DNA from: Zhengitettix transpicula
Lineage: Eukaryota; Arthropoda; Insecta; Orthoptera; Tetrigidae
DNA length: 64,000 nucleotides
NCBI GenBank assembly: GCA_037074705.1
Contig: CM073593.1
Location: 108,378,238 to 108,442,237 of the forward strand
Direction: 5' to 3'
Shown: positions 35,561 through 47,257 of the stretch, in pieces
Layout: every line of letters begins with the position of its first letter
Numbering within the stretch: position 1 is the first letter of the stretch
Program-made: the position numbers and the translations under genes
Notes under the pieces: model-generated
What the model was told of the DNA's origin: nothing
The model's database searches: none
The model's input: only the letters and a program-made list of their open reading frames with translations

Positions 35561-37213
35561 TCAAGACGTCAAAATTTATTTCCAGGCTGAATCAGCAAGG
35601 GTTTCTCAATCATCGTGAGGTTGGTACCTCGTGACGTCACCACGTGAGTTCTCTCGTTTGCGATCTGTTTCCTCGTGACAACGTCGTCGGCTTTCATCGC
35701 GTGTCGCAAGGATTATTCACCGTCTCGACTGATGAGGTGATCATCGGTTCGTCCATCCTTCAGCTCCCCCGTCCATTTAATTTCTGATTCATCAACATGG
35801 TCAGTGACACTCCTGGAAAACCCCCCACTGGGATATTTGTGAGACATGGTGCGTCAGACATGGTCAGTGTCCATCTAAAGGACGTGCTGATCATCCGTCA
35901 GCTTCCTCGTCCACGTGGTCAGAGACACTCCCGGAATCCGTTCCTTGAAAACCCCCTCTGGGATATTTGTGAGACTGGAGTCGTGTCTAAGGATCCAATT
36001 CGACAAACCCTGTTTCTCAACCAGGAAGCCAACTCCGCCATCTTGCGGGTAAAATTATTTCCAGAAACTAAATTAATCAGTGTTCAATGACTGAAGACGG
36101 TTAATGGTTACCACCCAGGCAGGTGGATTACCACAGCTGTAAAATTCAACATCTAAATTCCCAATAGTTAAGAGGAAACGTCATCAAAAATCAATCTTGG
36201 TACCGACGTCCACGATCACACGTTGCTAAGTCAACACTCGAGTGTTCTTCGATGCAAATCTTTCTCTGTATCTCTTCTTATTCGTGTGTTTTTTTACTTA
36301 AACCTCAGTCACGAATCCTTGAAGATTCACAAAGACTCCTCGTATGATTGAGAATTATGCTTTTTCCATCATGTTCCAAAACTTCCTGATGAAGGTCCAT
36401 GACGAAGCACGTGAGGTCTCACTCAATCCTCCTCATCCTGTCAGTCTCTTGATCTTCGCATTTGAGACCGTAGCTCAGTTGTCTCTGATTGGTCACCAGC
36501 ATAATTTCTAAAAGCTCAAAAATGATCCAAAAGATCATGTCTGAGACGTTGCTGAAATTAAAAGACACAATGAATGTAGAGTGATTGGGGTTTCAGAGGA
36601 AGAAAATATTTCTCATACATTCATCGGTTGATTCTCTCTTAAGCAAAGAACTGATTCCTCTACCTCCCTTTCACCAGAGTGGTTCAGTATTTCTAAGTCG
36701 GCTCTTGCAGTTCCGGGATGATCACCTTCGGAGCCTTCTGGAGTCGCTGAAGCTGACCACAAGACCTGGACTTTCTCCCTGCAACACTCATCCAGTTTTC
36801 CGCGTACTTGGAGGTGGTTGAACTTTCCACGCGTGAGTTTGTTTGCGTTCCAATCGAGTGACCAATCAGCATGTCGCCCGCCAGTGCCAGCCCAGCGTTT
36901 CCGGAAGCAACGTTTAGTGGCGGGCATCTGCAGGCGAGGTCAGTGTCCACGCACGTGAGCGCTCGCGTGATCCAGGCAGACCTTGGCCACGCTCGTCTCT
37001 GCGGTGCAATCTTCACTTGCAAGGCGTCGTCCTTGCTTGCATTGACTATAATATAAGGCTTCACCCTACGAGCTCTTTCCTGTGCCCCCAAGTATCAGTT
37101 TCACCCCCTCGCTTTGTGGTGTCAGGTTACTCCAAATACCTCGCTTTTACCTTCTTTTGTTTACTATAGATAATTTGTTTAAAAAAATTTAAGAATGTCT
37201 AAGAACTGTTCCG

Positions 37214-37256
<43 letters not shown>
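35561..37256. other. GC-richer unassigned stretch with an internal duplication
   Basis: A CRE palindrome lies at 35632-35639. Segment 35738-35845 recurs at 35886-35974 (GGTCAGNGACACTCC...GGGATATTTGTGAGAC). A short frame at 36371-36511 encodes a protein-like 46-residue peptide starting MFQNFLMKVHDEAREV, family unknown. CpG-rich sequence at 36830-37030 contains two CCAAT boxes (36853-36878), and a TATA-like TATAATATAAG lies near 37050. No gene is established. A pure (AT)n lies at 37216-37256. Confidence 0.4.
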
Positions 37257-37259
<3 letters not shown>

Positions 37260-37447
37260 AATAATCAAATATTAATAGGACGTTTAATTTATTTTTAATT
37301 AAAAGAATTTTAATGAATTAAACGACCTATTAATATTTTATTTTTAATTAAAAGAATTTTAATGAATTAAACGACCTATTATTTTATTTTTAATTAAACG
37401 AATTTTAATGAATTAAACGACCTATTAATATTTGATTATTACATTTC

Positions 37448-37465
37448 TGGCGCCCAACGTGGGGC
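37448..37465 (+). other. Primer binding site for tRNA-Lys (copy 1)
   Basis: TGGCGCCCAACGTGGGGC is complementary to the 3' 18 nt of tRNA-Lys(CUU), the site used by many retroviruses and some LTR retrotransposons. It lies directly after a TTACA LTR-like end. Confidence 0.85.
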
Positions 37466-37522
37466 AAATTCATTAAATTAAATTTAAATTAAATAAAGAC
37501 AAAATTGATGATTATTTCATTT

Positions 37523-37540
37523 TGGCGCCCAACGTGGGGC
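37523..37540 (+). other. Primer binding site for tRNA-Lys (copy 2)
   Basis: Identical 18-mer, 75 bp downstream of the first, again preceded by an LTR-end-like GATTATTTCA. Confidence 0.85.
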
Positions 37541-37649
37541 AAATTCTTTAAATTAAATTAAAATTAAATAAAGGCAAAATTGATGATTATTACAATATAT
37601 ATATATATAATTATACTGTAGAAAAACCGAAATCCTTCAGACACTCAAA

Positions 37650-38040
37650 GCTGAAAGACAGGACAGAATAGCTGAGATTTATTTCAAAACCCATTGTATC
37701 TCCTTGTGCAATTCAGCGACAATAAAAAAGAAAACTCTGAATACATACACGGCTCCCTCAGTCAAAAATAACGTTTCTTCGTCACTCTAACAAGCAATAA
37801 AAAAACCTTATATATCTTTCAAACTTATTTTTACATTCTTTGATTTCAAATCAGAGAATCAATTAACCGTTTCGCAAAATTAATTGCAATTTATCGACAG
37901 TGTAACTCAATCTATTTAAAGCACATACACGGCTCCCTCAGTCAAAAAATCACGTTTGTTAACAAGTTTAACAACTAATATCGAAAATTTTTTTCAAATA
38001 TAATTTTACACACGTTGACTCATAAATTTATTAATTGTTT
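37650..38040. repeat. Local tandem duplication (period about 180 bp)
   Basis: ACATACACGGCTCCCTCAGT followed by CAAAAA occurs at about 37742 and 37922. Flanking sequence is similar but diverged. Confidence 0.7.
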
Positions 38041-38918
38041 TCAACGTCTAGGAAGCTCCGTTTTATCCTATTGAAATTGCGCAAGGTTGCCAGCCTTGGA
38101 CACTCAGGGGAGACAGACAAAACCTGGCATCAAATAGATACGGAGATTTTCTAAATTAGACGCTAAATGTAGGGAATATTTACAAAACCCGAATAAGTAA
38201 ATGCAGGTGCTGTGAAAAATAGTAAAAAAAAACATTCAAGAGACAAATCCATAGAAATTAACCACGAGGCAACCAAAGTTTTTAAAACAAATAGAAAATG
38301 TTGCCAACGTGACAGAAAAAATAATTATTTAACTAATTTTTAACCAATTTCGTCCTTAAATTTTTATTTTTTTCCGGTTTCGGTTTGTACGGTTGATAGC
38401 GGAGTCATTTTTAAAAATTTCCTAATTGTGTCAGTCACGTGATTAACAACGTGCAGTGCAGAACCTTTTTTAATTTGACGTGCTTTTTTTTACAATGTGA
38501 AGGTTGCGTTCTACAGATACAGTATCTGTGGTGTAGCGCTGATAAGTCGCTGACGGCTATTTTAAAAGCATTTTTCATTAAAATAATGTATATATATATT
38601 ATATCTTTTTAAAAATATAACCAGTAAATTACTGTCAGTCAGGGGGAGGTTCTGCACGTTCCTGAGTCACGTTTTTCGACCGCTGCGAAACATTCGGACG
38701 GACGTTAACACTCGACAGTTATTCTAAATTATTCTCATATGTTTATCTTTATAGTTCGTTTTCTTTTCCTTTATAATAAATTCGTTGCAGTTGTGACTGT
38801 TTTTTTTTCCTTATTGTTATTCATTAAAAGGAAACGCACGTTCAGGAACGTCCCAAAAATACGGAAAAGAGGGTGGGGAAAAAACCTCGCGTGTATTAAT
38901 ACTAATGCGTGTGTGTGT
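38041..38918. other. Unassigned stretch
   Basis: Segment 38250-38325 (ATAGAAATTAACCACGAGGC) is a diverged relative of the unit at 39425-40245. A 17-bp palindrome ACAGATACAGTATCTGT lies near 38513. No gene seen. Confidence 0.5.
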
Positions 38919-39172
<254 letters not shown>

Positions 39173-39179
<7 letters not shown>

Positions 39180-39424
39180 TATTCTATTTACTCGTCCATT
39201 TATCCCTCGACGGGACTGGATGGAGGTAGAGGGAGTGTGTTTTGATCGATCTGGTGGTGGTTGTTGTTGTATTATTGTGTGTCGGTCAGGGGGGTCGGGG
39301 ATGGACTCGTCCGTCCATGGATCGCTCGCTCGCTTGCTTGGCTAACATTTGGCATTGCTCCTGCACTTGGCCAGCCGCCACTCTGTCTAAATATCCCAGC
39401 AGGGGACAGGGGACTGAATGCAAC
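39173..39424. other. Unassigned stretch after the GA repeat
   Basis: GC-balanced sequence with overlapping frames in three phases, none recognisable. Confidence 0.45.
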
Positions 39425-40245
39425 AGGAAAATCAAAACAAAGGAGAATACTTACCCCCGAAATTAGAAGGAATAGGAGGGATGAGGGTGGAAAAATGTGA
39501 CGCAGGAGCAGAGAAGAATTATATAGACATAGAGGAAAAGAAACCTAAAAATTACAGTCACCCAATAGGAATTCCATAGCAACCCTCCCCCACCCCCACA
39601 CGCACGTCACCTCAAGAGAAAACAACCACTATCGACCTCATCCTTCCCCCAGAACACACTGGCACTTCCTAACCCACCTCATCCTCAACTCGCAGACCCC
39701 ACCCACCCATTCCATCCATCCCATCAAATTCAACATCACCAGCGAACCCTCATAACCTAACAATGTATGCAACCTTCCCCAACTAATATTCCAATATAAA
39801 AAAAAACATCTCATCTTCCACCCCAAACCCCTCAGAACAACAAATCAAGAACTCAAGGTCTGGACAGTCAGAGGACTCTCCACCTACACAAGCTACCATA
39901 TGAATTATTTACACATAATTTTTGTAAATACTTGTAAATTTTATTAACCAAACTGTATAATTGAAAATAAAAGTTTTTTTTAAAAAAAAATAGGAATTAA
40001 CAACGCGGCAACAACAGTTACTAAAATAAATAGGAAATACAGCCTGTAATGTCAATAGGAAAATCAAAACAAAGGAGAATACTTCCCCCCGAAATTAGGA
40101 GGACTAGGAGGGATGAGGGTTGAAAAAGGTGACGCAGGAGCAGACAAGAATTATGTAGACATAGAGGAAAAGAAACCTAAAAATTACAGTCACCCAATAG
40201 GAATTAACAACGCGGCAACAACAGAAATACAGACAGTAATGTCAG
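39425..40245. repeat. Tandem duplication of a ~200 bp unit, first unit interrupted by an insertion
   Basis: Unit 1 is 39425-39573 plus 39989-40050; unit 2 is 40054-40245. Both share GAAAATCAAAACAAAGGAG, GACGCAGGAGCAGA, TAGACATAGAGGAAAAGAAA and AACAACGCGGCAACAACAG. Unit 2 is uninterrupted and shows the empty site. Confidence 0.93.
39574..39988 (+). mobile_element. Retroposed, polyadenylated insertion with 10-bp target duplication
   Basis: About 415 bp flanked by AATAGGAATT at 39564-39573 and 39989-39998. The unoccupied sequence occurs at 40196-40205 in the neighbouring repeat unit. The insert ends with an AATAAA signal (39966-39971), a T-rich segment and an A-run. Its C-rich body is unlike the surroundings and the family is not recognised. 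It is either a truncated non-LTR element or a processed transcript. No intact reading frame. Confidence 0.88.
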
Positions 40246-42446
40246 GAAAAATTATTAATTAATTAAACCAAAAAAAAAATCGTTGAAATGCAACGTTTCG
40301 TACACACATTTTGGTACTTCTTCAGATAAATATACAGTTATTTAATTTATGCATATGTATATCTCTGAGAAATTAAAATAAATATGCTCTTGCCTCCATG
40401 GTACTCATTCTCCGTCTTCCTATTCTTCTTTTGTTCCTTCCGCCAAGAGGAGGCATATCAACCCCCTACAGTGACGTGTTTGGTCGCGGAAGCTTGGAGT
40501 CGTCCACGGTACGTAATAAATCAACCGTGTCTCGTTATCTTTGACGACGTAATTGACAGTGACCTCTCTGGTCTCTTGGAGGGACGAGAGAGATAAGGAC
40601 GCCCTCTACAACTTTGACTCCTCCCAAGGGGATATCTCCGTCTCTCTCTCTCTCTGTCTCTCTCTCTCTCTGAAGTTCGGCTGAATGTTGTGTATTTTTT
40701 TTTCTCTCCCAATAATCTGTTGGCGTGTTGTTGCGAAGGTCTGGAGCTGGTCGTCGTAGGTCCCGCGCCTAGCAACTGATATCATCAAGACCAGCCTGAT
40801 GCATCACAAAGAAAACAGACAAGGACGATGTAGGAAAATCCCCACCACCACCACCACAACCACCCAACCAATATTAACAAAGTTATTATCAAATCGCTGA
40901 TATTTTAAACTGACGTGTCATAAAAATAAATAACTATAACGGCCGATAAGTCGGAACACGTTTAACATCCACTTCAATGGGTCACATTGACATCGATACA
41001 ACGTTTCGTCCCCAATTTGGGACTTTATCAGGGTGAACGTAATAAAAGATTAATTTTCGTGTTTTTATTTCTTCAATTATGTTGAATGTTCTATTAATTT
41101 GATTCTATTAAGTAACCGACATCCTCAAAAAAAAATAATATAACAAAAATTAATTTTAATATATATATATATATATATTAATATCGTTGTTTTAAGTCCT
41201 TATGAAATCCTCAATTAACATTGAAACATGTTTAAATTAAATTAATTGAATTTCAATTTTCTTAATTGACTGTTTTTGACCTCAATTAATAATTTTGATT
41301 AATTTTTTATAATCCTTGTTTTGGCTTCTAATTAAATTATTATCACAAATGATAATTATTAAGGCAACTATTATTCACTATGATAATGTCCCAAATTTTG
41401 AACTAAACGTAGTAGTGTTTTTTTTTTAGTTTGAATTAATTTCAATTTCAGTGCAGCCATTGAAAGTGGATGTTTGATATTTATATTTATTATTTTCTCC
41501 CTATATTCTTTTTTAAAAAATATATCTTTTACTTATCTTAGTTTAGATTTATCATTTTTGTCAGCGGAATCTCTGTATGTGGGGGTGGAGGAGACGACGT
41601 GACACATAAAGAGCAAGCAGAGAGCTTCCAGGAAGTGCACAGTGGCAACGCCGCCCACGCACACACACACACACACATGCAGAGGCCAGACTAACATGCG
41701 TAAGCCGAGAACTGCCTCTTAATTCGATAAGGATTCCTCCCTTATAACGTAATGGACTTTCCAGAGACTCTCCCCCCAGAAATAATCAACAAGTGGAGAC
41801 ATTATTCTTTTTGGATTGTTTTAAGCGTTCCTTATCAACTTAAACGTCAACGATTTCTGAGATATATTTTAGTCTCTAGCACTTCACTTTATTAATCTAA
41901 TAATTAATTAATAAAGGTGATTAATTATATACAAATCTTTACCCCTAAATCATATTAACACGATCATTCTTGTCCGACGATTAATTCTACTACCCTCAAT
42001 ATTTGTGTTTTAATATTAATAAATTCTATATTGTCCTGATCCTAGGATATATTTAGATTTATCCTGCACAATATGTAGTTTATTAATTTAAAAAATCCAT
42101 TTTAGTATAATTAATCAAGGAAAAATGTTACAGCCAATTATTTTTATTATCTTGATATAAAAATCAAATGTTTAATATCGTAAATAAATTTTCTTAAACA
42201 AAATATATCTTCTACTTAATAATTTGTTTTTCGGATGTAATATTTGTTTTTCACGAACAATGGAACCGCCCTGAAGAAGGTACAAGAAAAGGGACGAACC
42301 GTTGTGTTATTTTGTTTTAAGAAATAATATTTGTCTGTAAACCGAGGCCGATGAAGAAAGGGGCGCTGCTCCGTGTGATGACGTCAGTCTCACTGTTTAC
42401 GCCGCCATTTTGTACATGTGTTTAACACCTTGCGGTTGTGTTTCAG
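40246..42446. other. Stretch upstream of the first goliath exon
   Basis: Family C hairpin motifs lie at 40292-40324 (-; GTAC/GTAC stem), 41001-41031 (-; GTCCC/GGGAC stem) and 42271-42303 (+). (CT)n lies at 40641-40671, (TA)n at 41160-41179 and (AC)n at 41659-41676. A CRE palindrome lies at 42379-42386, close to the exon. No protease-associated-domain exon was recognised. Confidence 0.6.
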
Positions 42447-42579
42447 GAAGCAACGCCAGCGCCATGGTGACGGAGTCCGGCGACGACCTGCTGAGGATGC
42501 TCAACAACAGCTCCATGGTCACCCTCAGCGTCTCGCCCCTCACGGCGTGCGTCCGCAACTACGGAGCCACGGTCAACAG
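42447..42579 (+). CDS. Internal exon of a goliath/RNF130/RNF150-type transmembrane E3 ubiquitin ligase (lumenal segment)
   Basis: This exon encodes about 44 residues from the end of the lumenal region, just before the membrane helix. Seen: a pyrimidine-rich acceptor ending TTTCAG and a donor AG|GTACTT. The reading frame is open across the exon and third positions are strongly G/C, unlike the flanks. The peptide runs SNASAMVTESGDDLLRM, then LNNSSMVTLSVSPLTACV and RNYGATVN. It has sequons NAS, NNS and NSS, and an NRT formed across the next junction, as expected for a lumenal domain. Family knowledge: goliath/RNF150 proteins have a segment of the form DLLxxLxxNxTVxxxI followed by N/S-R-T-S-V at this place. 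The exon starts with two bases of a split codon (upstream intron in phase 1) and ends with two bases of an Arg codon completed by the next exon. The upstream protease-associated exons were not recognised. A TGACGTCA site lies 60 bp upstream, in the intron. Confidence 0.88.
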
Positions 42580-42716
42580 GTACTTGCTTCGACAGCGACG
42601 CTAATATTAAGGGCTGTTTATGTATCGGACGAGACACTTTACGAAGTATAAAATAATGAAATATAGATCCCAAAAACAGTAATAAAATTATTTACTAATA
42701 TATATATATATATATT

Positions 42717-43135
42717 GGGTGTAACAGGCTATGTATAGGGTAATCCACATAGTGGCACCCACCCCCCCTCTTATAGCATAGGAAAGGAATGAATTTGAAA
42801 GGGGGAATGCGGAAGGGTAGACGAAGTTAGCCAAGGGTTAACTAGGGCCCCAGGGCTATATTTTAAGGATCCTACCCGGCATTTGTCTAAAGAAATGCAG
42901 GGAAAACCCTAGAAAAACCTGCATCATTTAGGTCGGGCATTGGGTACTTGTCCCACGCCCTTCCGATAGCGGGAGAGGAGTTTCCTGTGGAGACGCAGCA
43001 TTCCCTTCGCCGTGCCTCGACCAGTTTAGGAGGCAGCTGGCCGACTATTCCAATAAGAATAGCGGACAACTCTTACCGTATGCCCAAGGTCTGTGACCCC
43101 ATAACATGCACCTCTCAAAACAGGCCGAGGTGCCT

Positions 43136-43138
<3 letters not shown>
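42717..43138 (-). repeat. Family A element inserted in a TA microsatellite (copy 8)
   Basis: (TA)n flanks both sides (42697-42714 and 43138-43170). The element runs from CCGAGGCACCTCGG-type 5' sequence, truncated, to CTGTTACACCC. Confidence 0.93.

Positions 43139-43170
<32 letters not shown>
43138..43170. repeat. (TA)n microsatellite
   Basis: Pure TA dinucleotide run directly at the truncated 5' end of the family A copy. Confidence 0.97.
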
Positions 43171-43173
<3 letters not shown>

Positions 43174-43189
43174 TAATAAGTGTAATAGT

Positions 43190-44090
43190 AAAACTACAAT
43201 TCAAAACATAATTATAAAACACAATTCCAAGAAGTTGACTTAATTCGTTCGTAAAAAAAAAGTACATTCATAACTGAAAGAAACCGGAAAATATTATTTT
43301 TGGTAGAACGAAATTATGCAACACTGTTGCGAGAGATTCTTAATTGGGTCGTTAAATATTGTAGATTAATAACTAATAGATAAATAGTTTAGTAAAACTA
43401 CATTGAGAATTAAAATATCCATCACTATTGCACTAAGTAGATTCTTAATTAGTCCGTTAAAACGAGTAGATTCGTAATTTGTAGAAATACAAGATTAGTT
43501 TTACTGAAACTACTTTAATTGAGATTGAAATTATTAATTTAAGATTATATGAGTAAAACTAGTCAGAATAAAATTATCGAACAGTATTGAAAGAAGAAGT
43601 CTCTTAATTAGTTTTTAAGAATGAGTAGAAAATGTGGAATAATGGTTCGGTTAAATTACCCTAAGAGTGAAATTATATATTACAAGAAGTAAACTTTAAT
43701 TAAAACGAAAAAATTGGCTATCTTTCTTATTAATTATTAATTAGACTTTAATTAGTTCGTAAAAAATGGTAGATTCATTACTATAGAATGAAACAGAAGG
43801 TTAGTTTCGTAGAATAACTCTAAGAGTGAAATTATCGAACACTATTACAAGAAGTAGACTCTAATTAGTTTGTAAAAATATGTATATTCGTAAAAAAAAT
43901 AATAAACATAGAATATTAGTTGTAAGAAGTAGACCCTAATTAGTTCGTATAAAAATATGGGTTTTTAGAAGATTAGTTAAGGTAATCTAGATTGAGAACG
44001 GGATTAACCAACACTATTGCGAGAAGTAGATTGTAATTAGTTCGTAACTAATAGATGACACATAACTACGACAGTGTTGCCAGAAGTAGA
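43190..44090. repeat. Diverged tandem array (about 110-190 bp units)
   Basis: Repeated blocks: GAAGTAGACTCTAATTAGTT, CGTAAAAATGNGTAGATTC, AAGATTAGTTTNGTAAAACT, CGAACACTATTGCAAGAAG. No coding content. Confidence 0.8.
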
Positions 44091-44779
44091 CTCGTACATT
44101 GGTGGAAGGGAACCAGGAACAAGCAGCCAGCCACCTCTTCGGCAACGATGGATTCCTGGTCCGTGACTTTCGTCATATTGACGTTCTCGTCACCTCAGCA
44201 ACGGCCAAGGCTCCTTTCTTCACCCATAAATCATCATCATGTCGGCTGCCAAATTAGTTGCTCCACAGATGCCAGGAGAGTTCTTCTTGTGCCTCAACAC
44301 TCACCCTCGAAGGTTTAAGTTCGTTCAGAAGAGCTTCGACACTTGCACTCACTGGGGTTTGTCACTAAACCGCAAAATATTCAATAATTTTACAGAAAAA
44401 AAAATTATTTTCAGTACAAATATAATTGATTAATGTTAATCTTTGGAAGTTGCTGATCGTAATCGTCTGTTATGCGAGAAACGTAGAATAATTGCCCTTG
44501 AAATGTGATTGTGTGACCTCCAGGCTGCTCCATTTCTTCTACTTGTTCTCCTGTTTTATTTTTATCTTTACTCCCATCTTCGGAACAGCCTTGGACGACG
44601 ACTCATTTGCATGGTCCAGAAACCCTTTCCGGAAATAAATCTCCTTCTAGCGGCGTTGACCCACTTTGAAGCATCTTCGCTGCCGTGTTTCAGACCCAAG
44701 ACGTGGCTCCAGACAAAAAAAATATGTATTTCTGTTTTCTCACTTTTATACGTGTATTTATTGAATAATTAATGTCGTT
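44091..44779. other. Unassigned intronic stretch
   Basis: GC-balanced segment at 44090-44370 with an 87-codon frame lacking known domains. The remainder is AT-rich. Confidence 0.5.
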
Positions 44780-45620
44780 AACGTATGATATTTTCCCCCC
44801 AGCCGGGAATTTGACACACGTTTCACTTCTAAAACGTTCTGAAAGACTCTACACAGTTTTCATTCTAATCAACAACAGCCTGAAGGATTATTCAGCGTTT
44901 ACTCAAAGTTATAAACGGCTCTATTTTCTGTTCGTCAACCTTATAAAATTTTCAACGAAGTTATTTTCCGTTCCAAAACGTTTTTAAAGGCTCTAAATTC
45001 TATTCATTGACCTTCAAGAAGGGTCTACAAACTTATTTTCACATTTACAACGTGATAAAATACTCTACAGAGTTCTTTCCACTTTTAGAGCATCGTCAAA
45101 GGGTCGTCAGAGTTATTTTACATTTAAAAACCTTCTGGAAGCTTCTAAGGAGTTATTTTTTACTTCTACAATGTTCTAAAAGACTCTGCACTCTACTCAA
45201 TCAACCTTATAGAAGGTTCTACAAAGTTATTTTCAGTTCCAGAACGTTGTAAAATACTCTACAGAGATGTAATCATTTCAAAAACCGTCTACAAGGTTCT
45301 ACAGATTTGTGTTCACTTCCACAACATTCTAAAAGCAGTCTAAAGGGTTTCATTATATTTATTGACCTTCTAAAGAGTTGTTTTCACTTCCAAGGCGTTA
45401 TAAAAGCAGTCTAGAGGATTTCATTATATTTATTGACCTTCTAAAGAGTGTTTTTTCACTTCCACGTTGTTCAAAAACGTCTCTACCGACTTAAATTCTA
45501 TTAAGCAAACTTTTAGAAGGTTCTACAGAGTGTTATTCACTTCCGCGACGGTCTATTCTATTTCAGAAGGTTTGTCAAAGGTCCGAAGACTTCTATAAGG
45601 TTCTACAGAATCAACGCTGG
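44780..45620. repeat. Second diverged satellite related to the TTC/GAA array at 21 kb
   Basis: Same orientation as the 21070-22335 array. Shared blocks include CCTTNTAGAAGGTTCTACA, AGTTATTTTCAGTTCCA and AACGTTNTAAAANACTCT. Diverged, with fewer perfect GAAnnTTC pairs. Confidence 0.8.
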
Positions 45621-46305
45621 TTGGAAATTTTCTCCTTTAATTACTGAATCAGGAAACGATAGTAAAATACAGAAAGTCGACACAGATCCGCCATTGCTTC
45701 ACTGTCTCCAGAGAATAACCACTTTACTTATCCTCGTCGGTTTTTACCCTCAGGTATAAATATGCATTTTGCAGGAAAGCTTACATGTATGTATTGTCCA
45801 GTAACAAACGTTATCTGAGGTCTGGGACATTTCCACGTGGGTGGCGATAGTTAATATTCAGCCTCGCGTTATCTCGTGGGGGGGGGGGGGGAGAAACTGC
45901 AGGTAGCGAAACGTGCGTGCTGCTTGCTGTATGTAGAACAAAACGTGGCACCACTATATTGGAAAACATCGACCATGCGAGTGTGAAAGGTTAAGAGACC
46001 CGTCACGTGAATGTTTCTTAAGAATGGTGGCAGCGTTGTACAGGCTTGTCTCCCTCCTTCTACACTCCAGTATTCCCCCCCCCCCCTCATCTTACTATAC
46101 TTTCCTTTGTTCAACTTTTTATACACATTTGCATTTGGAACGTTAAAATTTTAATATAATAAAATTCAGTAATGATATTAAATATATAGCACATATATAT
46201 AAATGTATAACAAACACTCGTATAGTCTTGTTGGAGTGAGATGAACCAAGGCGCCACTTTTACATCGTCAACCACATCCATTTAATTTTCAATCACAAAT
46301 TCATG
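45621..46305. other. Unassigned intronic stretch
   Basis: A G-run lies at 45879 and a C-run at 46075. No gene recognised. Confidence 0.5.
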
Positions 46306-46890
46306 AGTCCAAAAGTGTCATCATTTTTTTTATTAATTTTTAATTATTTTACGAATTTCAAATTATTTACCAATTAAAGAGTCCAAAACTGATATAAATT
46401 TATATATTTTACTATATTCACTATTTATCTACCAATTAAAGAGTATAATTTTTACTATTTAATAATTATTATCCAATTAAAGCGTCCAAAACTTATATAA
46501 ATTTATATATTTTACTATGTTTACTATTTATTTACCAATTAAAGAGTATAATTTTTACTATTTAATAATTATTATCCAATTCAAGAGTCCAAAACTTATA
46601 TAATTTTATATATTTTACTATCTTTACTATTTAATTACCAATTAAAGAGACCGTAAGTGGTATAATTATATTTATATATATATATATATATCAATACATT
46701 TAATATTTACAAACTATTTGCCATTTAAAGGGAATGGAAGGTATAAAATTTTATTTATATTTTTAATTCATTTCCTATTTACAAATTATTTACCAATTAA
46801 AAAGTCCAAAATGATAAAACTACTTATATTAATATAATTAAAATATACAAATTATTTACCATGTCAAAGAAACCAAAATTGGATTCATAA
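46306..46890. repeat. Diverged tandem array (about 115 bp units)
   Basis: Repeats of ACCAATTAAAGAGTCCAAAA, CTTATATAAATTTATATATT and TTACTATTTACTATTTA. Four to five units, the last ones degenerate. Confidence 0.85.
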
Positions 46891-47216
46891 ATATATTCTT
46901 TTTATAATATATACTTATATAAATTTTATTGAAAAATTGTTGAATTTCGATGACTATAATAATGGCTAATTAAGCCGGAAGTTTTAATAATTAAATCATT
47001 AATATGTAATGAATTATGGCGACTTTATAAAGAGCTTATTTTTTTCATATATATTATTACATTATTTTCAATATATTTTAAAAAAATTTTAAAACGTATT
47101 TTAACGTTAAAAATTATAATTTCTTGTAGTTTCATTTCACGTTAACGTGAAAACAAATTAAACTATTTTAACAGACTCGCCGGTTTACTATTCAGTGGTT
47201 TTTAAGCACACACTAT

Positions 47217-47257
<41 letters not shown>

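Larger units (their letters stand above)
37257..37594 (+). mobile_element. Small LTR-retroelement-like fragment with duplicated primer binding site
   Basis: The segment sits inside an AT microsatellite. It opens TGTAATAATCAAATATT and its first part (37257-37443) closes with the exact 23-bp reverse complement ending TTACA, giving TG...CA ends like an LTR. This part consists of three ~48 bp tandem units. A tRNA-Lys type primer binding site follows four bases later, and a 75 bp module (LTR end + PBS + spacer) is repeated. The segment ends GATGATTATTACA against (AT)n. No gag or pol sequence is present. Confidence 0.65.
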
